From positions 1 through 7,514 of the forward strand of contig DDRT01000016.1 in assembly GCA_002343185.1 (NCBI GenBank): 7,514 nucleotides of DNA, read 5' to 3'. The position numbers were made by a program, and so were the translations under genes. The notes below the pieces were generated by a model that was not told the DNA's origin, searched no databases, and saw only the letters and a program-made list of their open reading frames with translations. The first letter of the stretch is position 1, and every line of letters begins with the position of its first letter. Shown here one piece after another: positions 1 to 6,850 of this stretch. Source of the stretch: Deltaproteobacteria bacterium UBA2409. GTDB taxonomy: Bacteria; Bdellovibrionota_C; UBA2361; DDRT01.

Positions 1-100
1 AAGCGATGTTTTGACGTAGTACCAAAATAAAATGATTTGAATTCAAAAGACTCACTTCAAGGTCATCGATAAGTGTTTCTGTAACTTCAGCATTTCTTTA

Positions 101-164
101 TTAACCACGAAGACCACTAAGCACACAAAGAGGAAAGGTTCCTTCTCTGTGTCGTCGTGTTTAA
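101..164. repeat. Imperfect inverted repeat built from CACNAAG units (intergenic element)
   Basis: The left arm carries three CACNAAG heptamers in exact 9-nt register: CACGAAG at 106, CACTAAG at 115 and CACAAAG at 124. The right arm, after the short loop around 136-138, carries two related reverse-complement units, CTCTGTG at 145 and CGTCGTG at 153, and ends in TTTAA opposite the TTAA at 101. The arms pair with bulges because they hold three units against two. The element lies just downstream of the stop codon of the bottom-strand gene ending at 202, so a transcript of that gene would fold here. It resembles the short period-9 intergenic repeats seen in many environmental bacterial genomes (recollection, not a search). 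A role as terminator or mRNA stabiliser is only inference. Confidence 0.7.
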
Positions 165-201
165 AATGAGTTATTTACTGGTAAAAGTATGGGCGAGTAT
201 A

Positions 202-1947
202 TCATTCATAAACCTTTACAAACTTAGCGTCACCACTTTTAAATAGAATCTCTCCTCCACTCCTAATACAGGTGCCGCCTCTATCTGAAGGGATAAAGAT
301 ATATTTTATCTGCTCTGCTTTAAGCCACTCGATATTTAGCTCTTCACATATATTTTTTTGATAATTTTCATAGGAGTAGTCTCTGTCTCCTTGAAAGTAG
401 AAAAATGCTAGCGGTACATCAGTTTCAAAAGGTAAAGCTCTACCTGCACCCCAAGGGAATAGCCATTTTTCTCTATTAAAAACCATAACAGGTGCATTCG
501 GTATCAGAACTCTAGTGTTTTTATCAGTTAGATATTGAGTCATTTGCTCAATAACTTTTTTATCATTTTCTGTTAAACATCCTGCAGCACCGCAGTAAGA
601 GAATCTTGGTTTGGTCTTATTTGGGATAAACATTAAAAGGATAGCTAATGCGAGGTGAAGACCAGAGAATTTAATCTTAGAAAAAATTACTCCAGTACCT
701 TTAATCAAGATCAGGAGAAACATCAGTTTCCCAGAATCAAGAAGATATGGTTCAAGTAAAAAGTATCTAGGATCAGAGCCTAAGATTGAGAATAGTGGTT
801 GGAATAATAGAAAGGATAAAACTATAACCCCTCCTTGCCATAGGAGGTTCAGCCCCTCATTTTTGTTTGAAAATAAAAGTAGTAAGGCAAATAGTGCTAA
901 TCCCCAAATTGGAAGAGTAAAGTAGCCATTTTTGAAAATCATGTCTTTTGTGAGATTTATAGATCGACTACTTAGAACATTACTTGAGTACTTATCTAGC
1001 TCTAAAGGCTTTTGCTCAGTTTTGATTAAAGTTGCTTCGTTGAGGTCTCCAGAGATCCTCGATCTAAAGTAAGGGTCGCAAAAAACAAGAATTAAACCTA
1101 AACAAAAAATTATAGGAATAATTTTTAAGTTCTTAATTAGCTTTACCCCTACCAAAGCGCCGGAAAGTACTCCAAATGGCGGATTGATAATAAAGAGCAT
1201 AATTGGAGCCAATGTTACTAGGAACCATTCTTTCTGTGATTTTGGGCTAATTAAACAAAGTGAAAGCAGGAAGATCGAAGAGAGTCTACCTGTTCCTTCT
1301 AAATGATAATTATTTTCTAGGTATCCATATGGAATAAAAGTGAAAACAAGAAAGAGTAGAAATCCTGGCAGACGATCTTTTGAGAAGAGAAAAATCGCAA
1401 GGAGAAACTGAATATATGGTTGTATCGTTACAATATCTCTTGGGTCACAGAATGATAGTTTTGCCCAGATGAAATTTAAAACAGCAAAGCCCCCTGGATA
1501 GTTAAATCCTTCTTCTCCCCAAAGTCCTCGGTTTAATGGAAGAAAGCCAAAATCAAGAAGCTGTTTTGCAAAAAAAGCATGTTGGTCTGGATCGCTTGAT
1601 AGCATTAGCTCTCTTGGAAGCTCTCTTTGGCAAAATACAAATAGACCTAATAAAAATGCCCAAGGGACTTTAAAGGTCACTTTAGGAACTAAGCAAATAA
1701 GTATCAGCTCGATCCAGGATATTGGGAGCTCGACACCTAATAGGTGATTAAGGCCGGATCTGAGTAGTACATAGGCAAATAATACACATTGCCCAAAACC
1801 AACAGCTAAAGGAAATGGGAGCCCACGCCCAAGATTACTAAGGGCTAAAATTGGGATTAAAAGCTGAAGTAGAGAAATTACTGGCTCAAATCTAAGTGGG
1901 AATGGAGAAAAGTGAGCAATAAAAAGGATTAGAATAAGCAGATGCAT
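202..1947 (-). CDS. Polytopic membrane protein, putative GT-C-like glycosyltransferase
   Basis: A 581-residue protein with a dozen or more hydrophobic segments across roughly residues 1-440, then a soluble C-terminal domain of about 138 residues with four cysteines (CGAAGC, ICEE, GTCI). After the first group of membrane segments comes a loop with SDPDQH (acidic D119-P-D121), followed by a YPGG motif at about 150-153. An acidic DxD in an early extracytoplasmic loop of a multi-TM protein is typical of GT-C enzymes, which use polyprenyl-phosphate sugars. The assignment is by architecture and that motif only; the exact family is not recognised. The ATG at 1947 is taken as the start. A TTG lies directly before it at 1950, and AAGTGG is a weak possible ribosome site. 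It is divergent from the next gene. O-antigen polymerase-like or other membrane functions remain possible. Confidence 0.8.
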   Translation of the reverse strand: MHLLILILFIAHFSPFPLRFEPVISLLQLLIPILALSNLGRGLPFPLAVGFGQCVLFAYVLLRSGLNHLLGVELPISWIELILICLVPKVTFKVPWAFLLGLFVFCQRELPRELMLSSDPDQHAFFAKQLLDFGFLPLNRGLWGEEGFNYPGGFAVLNFIWAKLSFCDPRDIVTIQPYIQFLLAIFLFSKDRLPGFLLFLVFTFIPYGYLENNYHLEGTGRLSSIFLLSLCLISPKSQKEWFLVTLAPIMLFIINPPFGVLSGALVGVKLIKNLKIIPIIFCLGLILVFCDPYFRSRISGDLNEATLIKTEQKPLELDKYSSNVLSSRSINLTKDMIFKNGYFTLPIWGLALFALLLLFSNKNEGLNLLWQGGVIVLSFLLFQPLFSILGSDPRYFLLEPYLLDSGKLMFLLILIKGTGVIFSKIKFSGLHLALAILLMFIPNKTKPRFSYCGAAGCLTENDKKVIEQMTQYLTDKNTRVLIPNAPVMVFNREKWLFPWGAGRALPFETDVPLAFFYFQGDRDYSYENYQKNICEELNIEWLKAEQIKYIFIPSDRGGTCIRSGGEILFKSGDAKFVKVYE

Positions 1948-1994
1948 CAACTAGCCACTTGAAAGGGTTCTAAAATAGCGTAATAAGAAACAGA
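1948..1994. promoter_or_regulatory. Short divergent promoter region between the two large membrane-protein genes
   Basis: Only 47 bp separate the two divergent start codons, so both promoters must lie here or inside the coding ends. On the top strand TAAAAT (1971-1976) matches the sigma-70 -10 consensus at 5 of 6 positions but lacks a good -35. Alternatively TTGAAA (1959-1964) could be a -35 paired with a weak TAATAA at 1981-1986. On the bottom strand TATTTT (1977 to 1972) is a weak -10 candidate. The spacer function is inferred from gene layout and the boxes are tentative. Confidence 0.35.
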
Positions 1995-3782
1995 GTGTTT
2001 CGTATAGGATCTATTTTACTTCTGTTATTGGGGCTGTTTTTAATTTTGCCCACACCATTTTTATATGGGTGGCGCTCCGGACTTGATGGATCGTGGAAAA
2101 TGGCACTTCACCTAGCTTGGGAAAGGCAGTTTATTTATGGAAGTGATTTTGTTTTCACTTATGGTCCACTAGGGTTTCTATCAACGAGACTCAGTACTCT
2201 AAAAGAGTGGTATCTAATTTCAGACTTATTTGTTTATTTGATATATTCAACCACGCTAGTACTTATTTGGAATAAGCAGAAAACAATTCTGGCTAAACTC
2301 TCAATCCTTGCAGCGCTCTTGGCTCTAAACCCTCCAGTTGGACATCAGGAGATATCATTAGGTTTCTTTTTTTGCTCTGCCTTTTTTGTTTTAAGATATG
2401 TCTTTTCAGGTGGTATTTATTGGTTAAGTTTAGCTGGAGCGCTTTCAGCAGTTAGCTTTTATCTCAAATTAAATGCAGGCTTAGTTGCTGGATGCCTTTT
2501 TTTGTTCACGATTCTATATTTAGCTGTCTGTAAAAAAAGCGTTTTCCCCGCGTTTTTCTCATATATTGTGGTGATGTTCCTTGGAGCCACATTGCTCTCA
2601 ATCGACTTCTTTTCATATCTCGAAAATGGAATTGAAATTGCAAAAGGATACACCGAAGCAATGGCGCTCTATCCAGAAGGTGACAGATTACAACTTCTTT
2701 ATTCTGCCATTTTTTACTTTGTGCTTTTTCTTATAGTCGGGGTTTCAAATTTAAAGCTAATATTTAAAGATCGAAGGCATATAATTTTATGGATATGGGT
2801 TTCAGCTCTACTGTTTTTGGTTTTTAAGCAAGGATTCGTAAGAGCAGACCATCACACTTTAACTTTTATCCATTGGATAGCCCCTATTTCAGGACTTTTA
2901 CTTTTCTATCTACCTAAAAGCTCAGGAGCGTTTGCAATTTTCATTCTATCACTGATGATATCATTTAATCATGAAAGATTAAGTGTCGATTACTGGAAGA
3001 AATGCTTCAATGATAAACTAAAGTATTGGTCACAAATAAAAGAAGAAAGGGCACTTCCAGAGCCAGGGGTCATACTTCCAGAGAAAATCCTTTCAATGAT
3101 TGGTGAGGGTACAGTTGATTTGATCCCTCACCATATGGAAGCCGTATCAAGGCACAATTATCTTCCGAGACCAGTTTTTCAATCTTATGCGGCTTATACT
3201 CCTAAGCTCGACAAACTTAATGCATATAATCTCAAGTCTCAATTTATAGTGTTTAACCTAGAATCAATAGATGGAAGATATCCATGGTTTGATGAATCAA
3301 GAACCAAGCTAAGACTCTATGAACTATATGAGCCTATCCTTACAGAAGAAAATTGGATCTTACTTAAACGAAGAGAGAAGCCCCAAATCTGTCATGAGAA
3401 ACCCTTATCGACTGTCATTGCAAGACCCAGAAAGAAAGTATCGATTCCAGAATCTAATGGGCTAGTCTATGCAGATATTGAGATTAGATATACTTTGATT
3501 GGAGAGTTGTTGAAATTATTTTTTCAACCTCCGATCCCTCAGATTGATTTTCATCTAAAGGATGCTACAGCGATGTCATTTGCGGCTATTAGGCCTATTA
3601 TATCTGAACATGTGCTTATTAGTAGATTTTTAGACAATAACGACGATGCTGAAAAGTTCTTTAAAGGAGAGTTTGATAGATTAAGAAAGGTCGATTCAAT
3701 AAGATTCTTTCTCAATGACTCACCAGCATTTAAAAAAGAGATTAAGTATACTTTTAAGGAAGTTCTCTGCTTAGAACAATAA
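1995..3782 (+). CDS. Polytopic membrane protein of the uncharacterised 'YGPLGFL' type, GT-C-like
   Basis: A 595-residue protein starting at GTG. A stop codon at 1971 closes the frame upstream, and the next Met (36) would remove TM1 and a conserved-looking motif. TM1 covers about residues 4-24. It is followed at once by a loop with GLDGSW (29-34) and DFVFTYGPLGFL (51-62), then further membrane segments to about 325. FKQGFVRADHHTLTF at 277-291 is rich in charged and His residues. A soluble C-terminal part of about 265 residues contains RPVFQSYAAYTP (392-403). I recognise these motifs from hypothetical membrane proteins in diverse bacteria, from memory and without an established function. The early loop with an acidic residue and the large C-terminal domain resemble GT-C glycosyltransferases, but catalysis is inference. 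No strong ribosome site is visible. The 3' end overlaps the opposing methyltransferase gene by 29 bp. Confidence 0.85.
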   Translation: MFRIGSILLLLLGLFLILPTPFLYGWRSGLDGSWKMALHLAWERQFIYGSDFVFTYGPLGFLSTRLSTLKEWYLISDLFVYLIYSTTLVLIWNKQKTILAKLSILAALLALNPPVGHQEISLGFFFCSAFFVLRYVFSGGIYWLSLAGALSAVSFYLKLNAGLVAGCLFLFTILYLAVCKKSVFPAFFSYIVVMFLGATLLSIDFFSYLENGIEIAKGYTEAMALYPEGDRLQLLYSAIFYFVLFLIVGVSNLKLIFKDRRHIILWIWVSALLFLVFKQGFVRADHHTLTFIHWIAPISGLLLFYLPKSSGAFAIFILSLMISFNHERLSVDYWKKCFNDKLKYWSQIKEERALPEPGVILPEKILSMIGEGTVDLIPHHMEAVSRHNYLPRPVFQSYAAYTPKLDKLNAYNLKSQFIVFNLESIDGRYPWFDESRTKLRLYELYEPILTEENWILLKRREKPQICHEKPLSTVIARPRKKVSIPESNGLVYADIEIRYTLIGELLKLFFQPPIPQIDFHLKDATAMSFAAIRPIISEHVLISRFLDNNDDAEKFFKGEFDRLRKVDSIRFFLNDSPAFKKEIKYTFKEVLCLEQ

Positions 3783-4365
3783 AAAATTCATTATAGATAA
3801 ATAGCTTTCCTAGCCCTGGAATTGGGAAGGTTCCGGATCGTAAGACTCTCCATGATTTATAATTGAGAATACTTTTAGAGCTAAGGTAGCTTTTATCAAT
3901 AAAAGTTCTGTGAGTAATATCGGAAACAAAACCTTTCTCCTGAGGGACAATTACTACAACTCTCCCAATCCCTAGTCTTTCACATGAATCAAGAAGTGCT
4001 TTTAAAACTTTATCAGGCTCATCAAGATGTTCCAGAACATGACTTATAAGAATTGTGTTAAAGGTGCCCGAGGGTAAACTAAGAAGATTATACTTATCTT
4101 CATCTGGCACATATAAAGAAACTGGTAAATTTTGACTTTGACAATGTTTTACAGTTGATTCATTTACTTCTAGACCAATTGAGCCAGCTTCTAAGAAGCT
4201 CAAATGTTCGCCAACACCACAACCAAAATCGATCGTTTTACCTTCACATAATGATGCTGCATGTAGGAGATATAGTTTCCGGATAAATTTTCTAATAAAG
4301 CTTCTATTAAGCTGATACTCGGTATATTTTTCATCGAAAGTGCTAGCGCTAGTGTTCCCTACCAT
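3754..4365 (-). CDS. Class I SAM-dependent methyltransferase
   Basis: A 203-residue cytoplasmic protein with a Rossmann-type methyltransferase core of the Methyltransf_11/23 kind. SAM-binding motif I is DFGCGVGEH at 46-54. The acidic residue that contacts the SAM ribose is probably E66 in GLEVN (64-68). The post-motif stretch ISHVLEHL is at 107-114. The N-terminal 40 residues form a basic, probably helical cap, and the C-terminal half holds hydrophobic strand-like segments. The substrate cannot be read from the sequence. Its position between a GT-C-like gene and a GT2 gene suggests glycan or lipid-linked sugar methylation, which is inference. The ATG at 4365 has no convincing ribosome site. 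A TATGCT box (4382 to 4377) sits so close that the leader may be very short. It overlaps the preceding top-strand gene tail to tail. Confidence 0.92.
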   Translation of the reverse strand: MVGNTSASTFDEKYTEYQLNRSFIRKFIRKLYLLHAASLCEGKTIDFGCGVGEHLSFLEAGSIGLEVNESTVKHCQSQNLPVSLYVPDEDKYNLLSLPSGTFNTILISHVLEHLDEPDKVLKALLDSCERLGIGRVVVIVPQEKGFVSDITHRTFIDKSYLSSKSILNYKSWRVLRSGTFPIPGLGKLFIYNEFFIVLSRELP

Positions 4366-4401
4366 TGAGAGAGGGTAGCATATTCAGGTAAGCTTATCTA
4401 A
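4366..4401. promoter_or_regulatory. 36-bp divergent spacer with a near-perfect 14-bp palindrome
   Basis: This is the whole gap between the methyltransferase start and the GT2 start. It holds a dyad at 4386-4399 built on the perfect 8-bp core TAAGCTTA (4389-4396), flanked by AG and CT, with 12 of 14 positions symmetric. A weak bottom-strand -10 candidate TATGCT lies at 4382 to 4377. No strong top-strand promoter is visible, so the top-strand promoter may extend into the methyltransferase coding start. Operator function is inferred from position and symmetry only. Confidence 0.35.
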
Positions 4402-5061
4402 ATGCTTTGGATTGTCATACCTGCATATAACGAAGAACGGGTCATTGGCTCAGTTCTAGAGGAGCTTTCAGGCCGGAATGTTGTAGTAGTAGATGATTGC
4501 TCAACAGACACTACAAAGTTAGTGGCCAGTAAGTATCAGGTTCATCTTTTATCTCATCCTGTTAATCTTGGTCAGGGCGCTGCACTTCAGACAGGAATTA
4601 CTTATGCACTTTTAAATGGAGCAGAAAAGATAGTAACTTTTGATGCAGATGGACAGCATTCGGTTTCTGATATTGAAAAGCTTATAGATGCTTTAACTAA
4701 TTATGATGTCGCACTTGGTTCTAGATTTCTTGAAAGTGGCTCAGCAGAGAATCTGCCAACCTCAAGACGAGTCCTGCTAAAATGTGCAGCATTATATACT
4801 AGAGCTTCAACTGGTCTAACGTTAACAGATACCCATAATGGTCTTAGGGCTCTTTCGAGACATGCTGCAGAGAAGATTGTAATTACACAGAATCGCATGG
4901 CTCATGCGACTCAAGTATTGCAACTTATTGCTTATCATAAACTTAGCTATATTGAGGTTCCTGTTAATATAAAGTACACAGAATACTCATTAGCTAAAGG
5001 CCAGAAGATGAGCAATTCGTTAAATATTTTATGGGATTCAGTTACGGAGATATTTAGATGA
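4402..5061 (+). CDS. Family 2 glycosyltransferase, polyprenyl-phosphate sugar synthase-like
   Basis: A 219-residue GT-A fold enzyme. Visible motifs are the N-terminal nucleotide-binding strand IPAYNEE (6-12), VVDDCSTD (29-36), NLGQGAALQTG (55-65), the metal and nucleotide-sugar DxD motif in DADGQH (81-86), GSRF (106-109) and DTHNGLR (143-149). This is the pattern of GT2 enzymes related to dolichol/undecaprenyl-phosphate sugar synthases, which transfer a sugar from an NDP donor to a lipid phosphate on the cytoplasmic membrane face. It ends without transmembrane helices, so it would be peripheral and may depend on a membrane partner. The next gene, a small membrane protein overlapping it by ATGA, is the obvious candidate. 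Sugar identity is not readable. First gene of a four-gene operon; the AGG at 4386 is too far from the ATG to be a convincing ribosome site. Confidence 0.95.
   Translation: MLWIVIPAYNEERVIGSVLEELSGRNVVVVDDCSTDTTKLVASKYQVHLLSHPVNLGQGAALQTGITYALLNGAEKIVTFDADGQHSVSDIEKLIDALTNYDVALGSRFLESGSAENLPTSRRVLLKCAALYTRASTGLTLTDTHNGLRALSRHAAEKIVITQNRMAHATQVLQLIAYHKLSYIEVPVNIKYTEYSLAKGQKMSNSLNILWDSVTEIFR
5046..5049 (+). promoter_or_regulatory. Ribosome binding site GGAG for the DUF2304 gene
   Basis: GGAG lies inside the 3' end of the GT2 gene with 8 nt to the ATG at 5058. It is the clearest Shine-Dalgarno in the window. It supports the ATGA-overlapping start of the DUF2304 gene. Confidence 0.65.
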
Positions 5062-5381
5062 GTCTTATACAGGTACTACTGCTTGCCGGGTTTTTAGGTT
5101 GTTTATTAATCTATCTTAAGTTTTTTAGATCAGCCTTGTTAGATCGTCTGATTGCCTCGATGCTTTTTTGCGCAGCAGTGTTCTTTGTTCTATTTCCTGA
5201 GGCAACAGTCGTTGTTGCTCATAAACTTGGGGTAGGGCGAGGTACAGATCTGATTCTTTATGTTTTTGTGCTACTTTTTAGCTTCTTAGCGCTTCTGTTT
5301 TATTCGAAATTATACAGATTAGAAAAACTTCAGACAGAGCTTGCTAGGGCTATAGCAATAAGAGATGCTAAGAAACCATGA
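5058..5381 (+). CDS. DUF2304 family small membrane protein
   Basis: A 107-residue protein with three predicted membrane helices, about residues 4-23, 31-46 and 64-82. The family-like stretch GVGRGTDLILY is at 58-68. A charged, probably helical tail (KLYRLEKLQTELARAIAIR) follows on the cytoplasmic side. The size, the GxGRGTDLxLY signature and the position directly after a GT2 gene fit DUF2304, as I know the family. Its biochemical role is not established. By analogy with small GtrA-like partners of GT2 enzymes, it may recruit the glycosyltransferase or help move the lipid-linked sugar, which is inference. It starts within the GT2 stop (ATGA) and its own stop overlaps the next start (ATGA), implying translational coupling and similar expression of the three genes. 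Confidence 0.88.
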   Translation: MSLIQVLLLAGFLGCLLIYLKFFRSALLDRLIASMLFCAAVFFVLFPEATVVVAHKLGVGRGTDLILYVFVLLFSFLALLFYSKLYRLEKLQTELARAIAIRDAKKP

Positions 5382-6055
5382 AATTTGAATCAATTGTTAT
5401 AGGTATCGGTATTGCACTAGCCGGACTGTTTATTCAGTGCGGAATTATAGAATTTAAAAAAGACAGAACTATCGAGGTCAGAGGGCTTGCCGAGAAAGAT
5501 GTTGTTGCAACAGAAGGCTCTTGGACTTTGCAGTTTAAGGCCTCTGCACCTGATATAGTAACTCTTAATAAGAGTGTCTCTTCTGCTCAAGGTGCTTTAA
5601 GAGCGTTTTTAGAGAAAGAAGGATTTTCCTCTATAAGACCATCTTCAGTTACGGTATCAGATAATGGGCAATATAATCAGGATCACGATCCAAACTCTAG
5701 ATACTCTGCTACTGGTTCAGTTGTGGTAGTTTCAAAGGATGTACAAAAAATTTATGAAAGTTCAACAAGAACTGAAAGCCTTCTAGCTAGCGGTGTACTG
5801 CTTGAGTCAAGTAGTACAAGATTTTCATTCACAGAACTTAATGAGATTAAGCCAGAGATGCTAAAGCTTGCTACAGCAAATGCAAGAGATGCAGCGCAAT
5901 CCTTAGCAAGAGATTCAGATATGAAGCTTGGTAAGGTTAGATCTGCGAGTCAGGGACTATTTACAATCTCAACCCCTGGCGCTGAATGGGAGGATCCGAG
6001 TTCAATAAATAAAAGAGTTAGGGTGGTATCAAGGGTGGTATTTGACATCAAATAG
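5378..6055 (+). CDS. SIMPL domain (DUF541) protein, membrane-anchored, extracytoplasmic
   Basis: A 225-residue protein with one N-terminal hydrophobic helix (about 5-24) and a globular extracytoplasmic part. The post-anchor strand IEVRGLAEKDV (32-42) and the terminal strand KRVRVVSRVVFDIK are typical of the SIMPL/DUF541 subgroup whose members read V-x-G-L-A-E near the N-terminus. Length agrees with the family, about 220-240 residues. Cys21 lies in the helix, but the preceding residues do not fit a lipobox, so a lipoprotein is unlikely. Family members form periplasmic or outer-envelope oligomers of unclear function. The gene starts by ATGA overlap with the DUF2304 gene and lacks a strong ribosome site, so coupled translation is expected. 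Its link to glycan chemistry is unknown. Confidence 0.9.
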   Translation: MKFESIVIGIGIALAGLFIQCGIIEFKKDRTIEVRGLAEKDVVATEGSWTLQFKASAPDIVTLNKSVSSAQGALRAFLEKEGFSSIRPSSVTVSDNGQYNQDHDPNSRYSATGSVVVVSKDVQKIYESSTRTESLLASGVLLESSSTRFSFTELNEIKPEMLKLATANARDAAQSLARDSDMKLGKVRSASQGLFTISTPGAEWEDPSSINKRVRVVSRVVFDIK

Positions 6056-6850
6056 ATGAAAAAATCTCTTCTTTTTATCCTACTAGCTTACTGTGGAATG
6101 GTATCCTATCTTTACGTCAATCAGCGTAACTTAATTTTTATCCCAAAGCCTTTTGATGAGTCAGTTAAATATATCTTTAGTGATGTCTATCTAGACAGTA
6201 AAGATGGAGCAAAGATTCATGCTTGGTGGGTTAAATCAGATAATCCAATTGGAGTAAGTTTGGTTTACTGTCATGGAAATGCCGCGGTTCTTTCATCCCT
6301 TATACATGTTGCAGAAATATTTAAAGGATATGGTTTTGATACAATCCTTCTTGATTATAGAGGATATGGAAGAAGCACTGGTGGAACCCTATCTGAAAGT
6401 GGGGCTGTAAGTGATGTTGTTGCTGCCTATAATTGGGTTACTAAAGAAAAAAATCAGCCAGTGATTTTATGGGGTCATTCATTAGGGTCTTCAATTTGTG
6501 CTAATGCAGCAAAAAACCTCGATATTAAAGGCTTAATACTTGAAGGTGCATTTACCTCTATCTTTGATATGGCGAGAAAGAATTATCCATATGTTCCTAT
6601 TATTGAAGCACTTTTTTTAGATCGTTTTGACACAGAAAGTTATATTAACAGAACACCTAAACTGTTTATCCATGCAGATAATGATTCTGTTGTGCCTAAA
6701 GAGCTTGGGGAGAAATTATTTGCTGGTGCGCCAGAACCAAAAAAATGGATTGAAATTCCTAAGATTGATCATAATGATTTCCCAGATGTGGCAGATCAAT
6801 ATAAAGAAGAGATTCTATTTTGGGTTAAGGACGTCTTAAGGGAATCCTGA
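6056..6850 (+). CDS. Alpha/beta hydrolase, membrane-anchored, ABHD13/17 (Bem46)-like
   Basis: A 264-residue serine hydrolase. An N-terminal hydrophobic segment (about 4-21) acts as a membrane anchor or uncleaved signal and is followed by the RNLIFIP stretch common in this subgroup. Catalytic features are the oxyanion-hole HGNA (73-76), DYRGYGRS (100-107), the nucleophile elbow GHSLGS with Ser142, the acid Asp210 in HADNDSVVP, and His239 in DHND. The complete Ser-Asp-His triad predicts an active esterase, thioesterase or lipase-like enzyme; the substrate is unknown. The ATG follows the SIMPL stop codon with no gap (TAGATG) and no clear ribosome site, so translation is probably coupled. Its 3' end overlaps the opposing small secreted-protein gene by 26 bp. 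Confidence 0.94.
   Translation: MKKSLLFILLAYCGMVSYLYVNQRNLIFIPKPFDESVKYIFSDVYLDSKDGAKIHAWWVKSDNPIGVSLVYCHGNAAVLSSLIHVAEIFKGYGFDTILLDYRGYGRSTGGTLSESGAVSDVVAAYNWVTKEKNQPVILWGHSLGSSICANAAKNLDIKGLILEGAFTSIFDMARKNYPYVPIIEALFLDRFDTESYINRTPKLFIHADNDSVVPKELGEKLFAGAPEPKKWIEIPKIDHNDFPDVADQYKEEILFWVKDVLRES

Noticed and set aside
1..30. Possible last nine codons of a top-strand gene ending in TAA at 28-30
   Set aside because: Any random edge sequence gives such a tail; there is no motif or context.
2..97. Bottom-strand frame open to the window edge, reading as a plausible short peptide
   Set aside because: It is preceded by two stop codons (98-103) and has no ATG. GTG at 55 is the only plausible start, without a convincing ribosome site. 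Too short to support without sequence beyond the edge.
1948..1950. TTG as start of the left membrane protein
   Set aside because: An ATG follows directly as the next codon and is the simpler choice; the difference is one residue.
2459..2653. 64-codon bottom-strand open frame
   Set aside because: It lies wholly inside the YGPLGFL-type gene, with no motif and no independent signals.
3762..3777. Small hairpin GTTCT/AGAAC at the end of the YGPLGFL-type gene as a terminator
   Set aside because: The 5-bp AT-rich stem has an A-rich, not T-rich, top-strand tail, so it does not fit an intrinsic terminator on either strand.
4701..4898. 65-codon bottom-strand open frame
   Set aside because: It is antisense to the well-supported GT2 gene, with no recognisable features.
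6627..6839. 70-codon top-strand open frame
   Set aside because: It is in another frame inside the alpha/beta hydrolase gene, across the catalytic Asp and His region that is clearly coding in the other frame.
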